Part shown: one piece after another, positions 62,354-64,000 of the stretch
Layout: each line of letters opens with the position of its first letter
How positions within the stretch are numbered: position 1 is the first letter of the stretch
Assembly: GCA_905183005.1 (NCBI GenBank)
Contig: CAJJDO010000120.1
Span: 137,931 to 201,930 of the forward strand
Direction of reading: 5' to 3'
From: Paramecium pentaurelia
Taxonomy: Eukaryota > Ciliophora > Oligohymenophorea > Peniculida > Parameciidae
Length of the DNA stretch: 64,000 bases
The notes under the pieces: model-generated
What the model was told of the DNA's origin: nothing
Seen by the model: the letters and a program-made list of their open reading frames with translations, nothing else
Databases searched by the model: none
Program-made: the position numbers and the translations under genes

Positions 62354-64000
62354 ATGAAAAAAAAGGAGAGTCCGTTCTTTGGCTTAGATAATCCTGTCTA
62401 TAGTTAAAACATCTCATCTCCTCGATTTGAGGAACTATTACCAATTTACTCTAATGATAATGCGATTGAATAACCAATAGAGGAAGCATTAAAAGATAAG
62501 AGAAATATTTTTGAGAGAAATAATTTTGGGGCAATGAAAGATGGGCATAAGGAAGAAAGTTCTGAGGATGATCTTTATTTGAGTAGCGTCAGGTAAATTA
62601 TTGATTGGATCATATAAGTGATAACAGATATGATTAAGAATCTGCAAGATCAAGAACGAATTCTTTAATTAGACAATAGAGAAGTCTTAGTATTTAGAAA
62701 AATCAATAGATAAATTAAAACTCATTGAAAAAAGCGAATACTGGTTTAATAATTGATTCCACATTCAATTTATAAGTTTAAGGAGTAAAGTCAAGCTCCA
62801 AAATTGATAAATACTAAAGTTTTGTATAATAATTTGAATTGGAAGAAGACAAAATAAGAAAAAATAAGGAATTAATACAGCAAAAGAGTAATCAAACTAA
62901 CGAGCTATCATCTAAAAGAAATAGTGGAATAAATAAAGGCAAAATTGGGTAAATATTAATCTGATTTAAAGATTAAATGGTATATGGGCAGTGAAAGGAT
63001 TTATTATAATACGACTAGTATCTAGATTTATCCAATAACTAAAGACAAAAACTGAAACAATAAAGTTTAGACTATTAACAAGGAAAATATTTTCTGTAAT
63101 TGGAGATGTGTCTAGTAATTTTGAATTTATCTTAATTTCTCGTTAAATTAAGTAATAACCTAGTCTAGTATTAAAATATAATTTATTAGTTTTTAATTTT
63201 GAAATATAATTTTCAGAAAAGAGCGACGAGACTACTACATTACTTAGAAAATTGTTAAGATTTCTTAAGTAGAAATATAATAGTAATAAGACCAGATAGT
63301 AAATTTAAAATTATTTGGGATATATTATTATTACTCTTTATAGTGATGAATATATTTTACATTCCCATAAATATCAGTTTCAATATTTCTACTTAAGGAG
63401 TATTTGAATACTTATTTGATTTATTACCATCATGGATTTTTGTAGCTGAAATAATTATTAATTTTAATACTGCCTATTATGATAAGGGATTGATGCATGA
63501 AGATAGAAAGTCAATTGTAAAACATTATTTAAAAGACAATTTTTTTTGGGATTTAATTGTAGTAATACCATTTTTAATGTCAAATATGAATATACCATTC
63601 GTTAGATATACCTTATTATTTAGATTGACAAGGTTAGCACCACTGATGGAAAGTATTGAAGAAATGTTGAATTTGGAAGTAATAATTAATATATATGATT
63701 AGGAAAATATACAAATTGTTGTTGATCTTTTAAAACTTATCTTTTTTCTTGTTTTGACAGGTCACTTTTGTGGATGTGCATGGCATTTTGTTGCTTTAAC
63801 AGAACATGAATCATTTGGAATAACAGATAATTGGCTTACTCATTATGACAGATAGGCTTTTGATTATCATTGGTTTGACAGATATATCATATCACTTTAT
63901 TGGAGTGTAATCACAACAGTTACAGTTGGTTATGGTGATATTGTACCTGTTACAACATTTGAAAGGATATTTGTAATTATTGTAACGTTATTGCTTTGTG
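62354..64000 (+). CDS. Second EAG/CNG-type K+ channel, 3' end outside window
   Basis: The visible part encodes about 525 residues after introns at 62593-62618 (26 nt), 62949-62971 (23) and 63168-63189 (22). The first 270 residues are cytosolic, Ser/Gln-rich and basic. From KFKIIWDILLLLFIVMNIFY (S1) the six-helix pattern of ciliate K+ channels follows: LPSWIFVAEIIINFNTAYYD (S2), DLIVVIPFLM (S3), YTLLFRLTRLAPLMESIEEM (S4, three basic residues), FLVLTGHFCGCAWHFVAL (S5) and the pore with TVTVGYGDIVP. The K+ filter GYGD is intact. The C-linker and cyclic-nucleotide-binding domain would lie beyond the right edge. Same superfamily as the channel at 18173 but clearly not a recent copy. Confidence 0.92.

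Noticed and set aside
1..64000. Standard genetic code with hundreds of stop codons, suggesting mass pseudogenisation or non-coding DNA.
   Set aside because: Conserved domains (kinases, H+-pyrophosphatase, EB1, channels) run through many TAA/TAG codons at positions compatible with Gln, so TAA and TAG are sense codons.

Overview
The window is ciliate macronuclear-type DNA, most likely from a Paramecium species. It is very AT-rich. Long reading frames appear only if TAA and TAG are read as glutamine and TGA is the sole stop. About fifty spliceosomal introns can be inferred from frame and protein continuity; they are 20-34 nt long (one candidate of 38 nt), nearly always start GTA and end TAG (some AAG or CAG). 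This combination of code and tiny introns is the Paramecium signature. The species cannot be fixed from the sequence alone. No tRNA, rRNA, CRISPR array, transposon or telomere repeat was seen. All CDS coordinates below are genomic spans that include the introns named in the text.

Layout. 0-3.3 kb: left-edge coiled-coil gene, a Rho-like GTPase, a CK1-like kinase and a small acidic protein. 3.3-16.6 kb: two very large minus-strand genes, a multi-pass membrane protein (about 1658 aa) and an armadillo-type repeat protein (about 2730 aa). 16.6-18.2 kb: long gene-free stretch. 18.2-29.6 kb: a cyclic-nucleotide-gated-type K+ channel, a PH-domain pseudokinase, a small protein, a RUN/Rubicon-type zinc protein and a K+-dependent H+-pyrophosphatase. 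29.7-34.9 kb: mitochondrial ribosomal protein uL23, two small proteins and a MORN-repeat protein. 34.9-45.0 kb: the densest part, with B-box, LysM-TLDc, coiled-coil, AGC kinase, EB1 and two arrestin-like genes. 45.1-49.8 kb: small cilia-like proteins, a hormone-sensitive-lipase-type esterase and short coiled-coil genes. 49.9-62.1 kb: a four-domain voltage-gated cation channel, a CBM20/trehalose-phosphate-synthase-like protein, a Rab GTPase and an interrupted frame. 62.4 kb to the end: a second K+ channel running off the window.

Common themes. Three voltage-gated-type channels, a proton pump and several predicted N-myristoylated proteins fit membrane excitability, ciliary control and vacuole (contractile vacuole or acidocalcisome) physiology. 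Genes are arranged individually, not as operons, but some neighbours are extremely close: divergent start codons 4, 14 and about 20 bp apart, and two co-oriented pairs separated by only 15 and 24 bp and lying in the same frame. Best candidates for follow-up are the four-domain channel whose filter has aspartate at all four positions, the degenerate TPS/TPP with a starch-binding domain, the intron whose retention would fuse two arrestin-like genes, and the same-frame gene pairs separated only by TGA.
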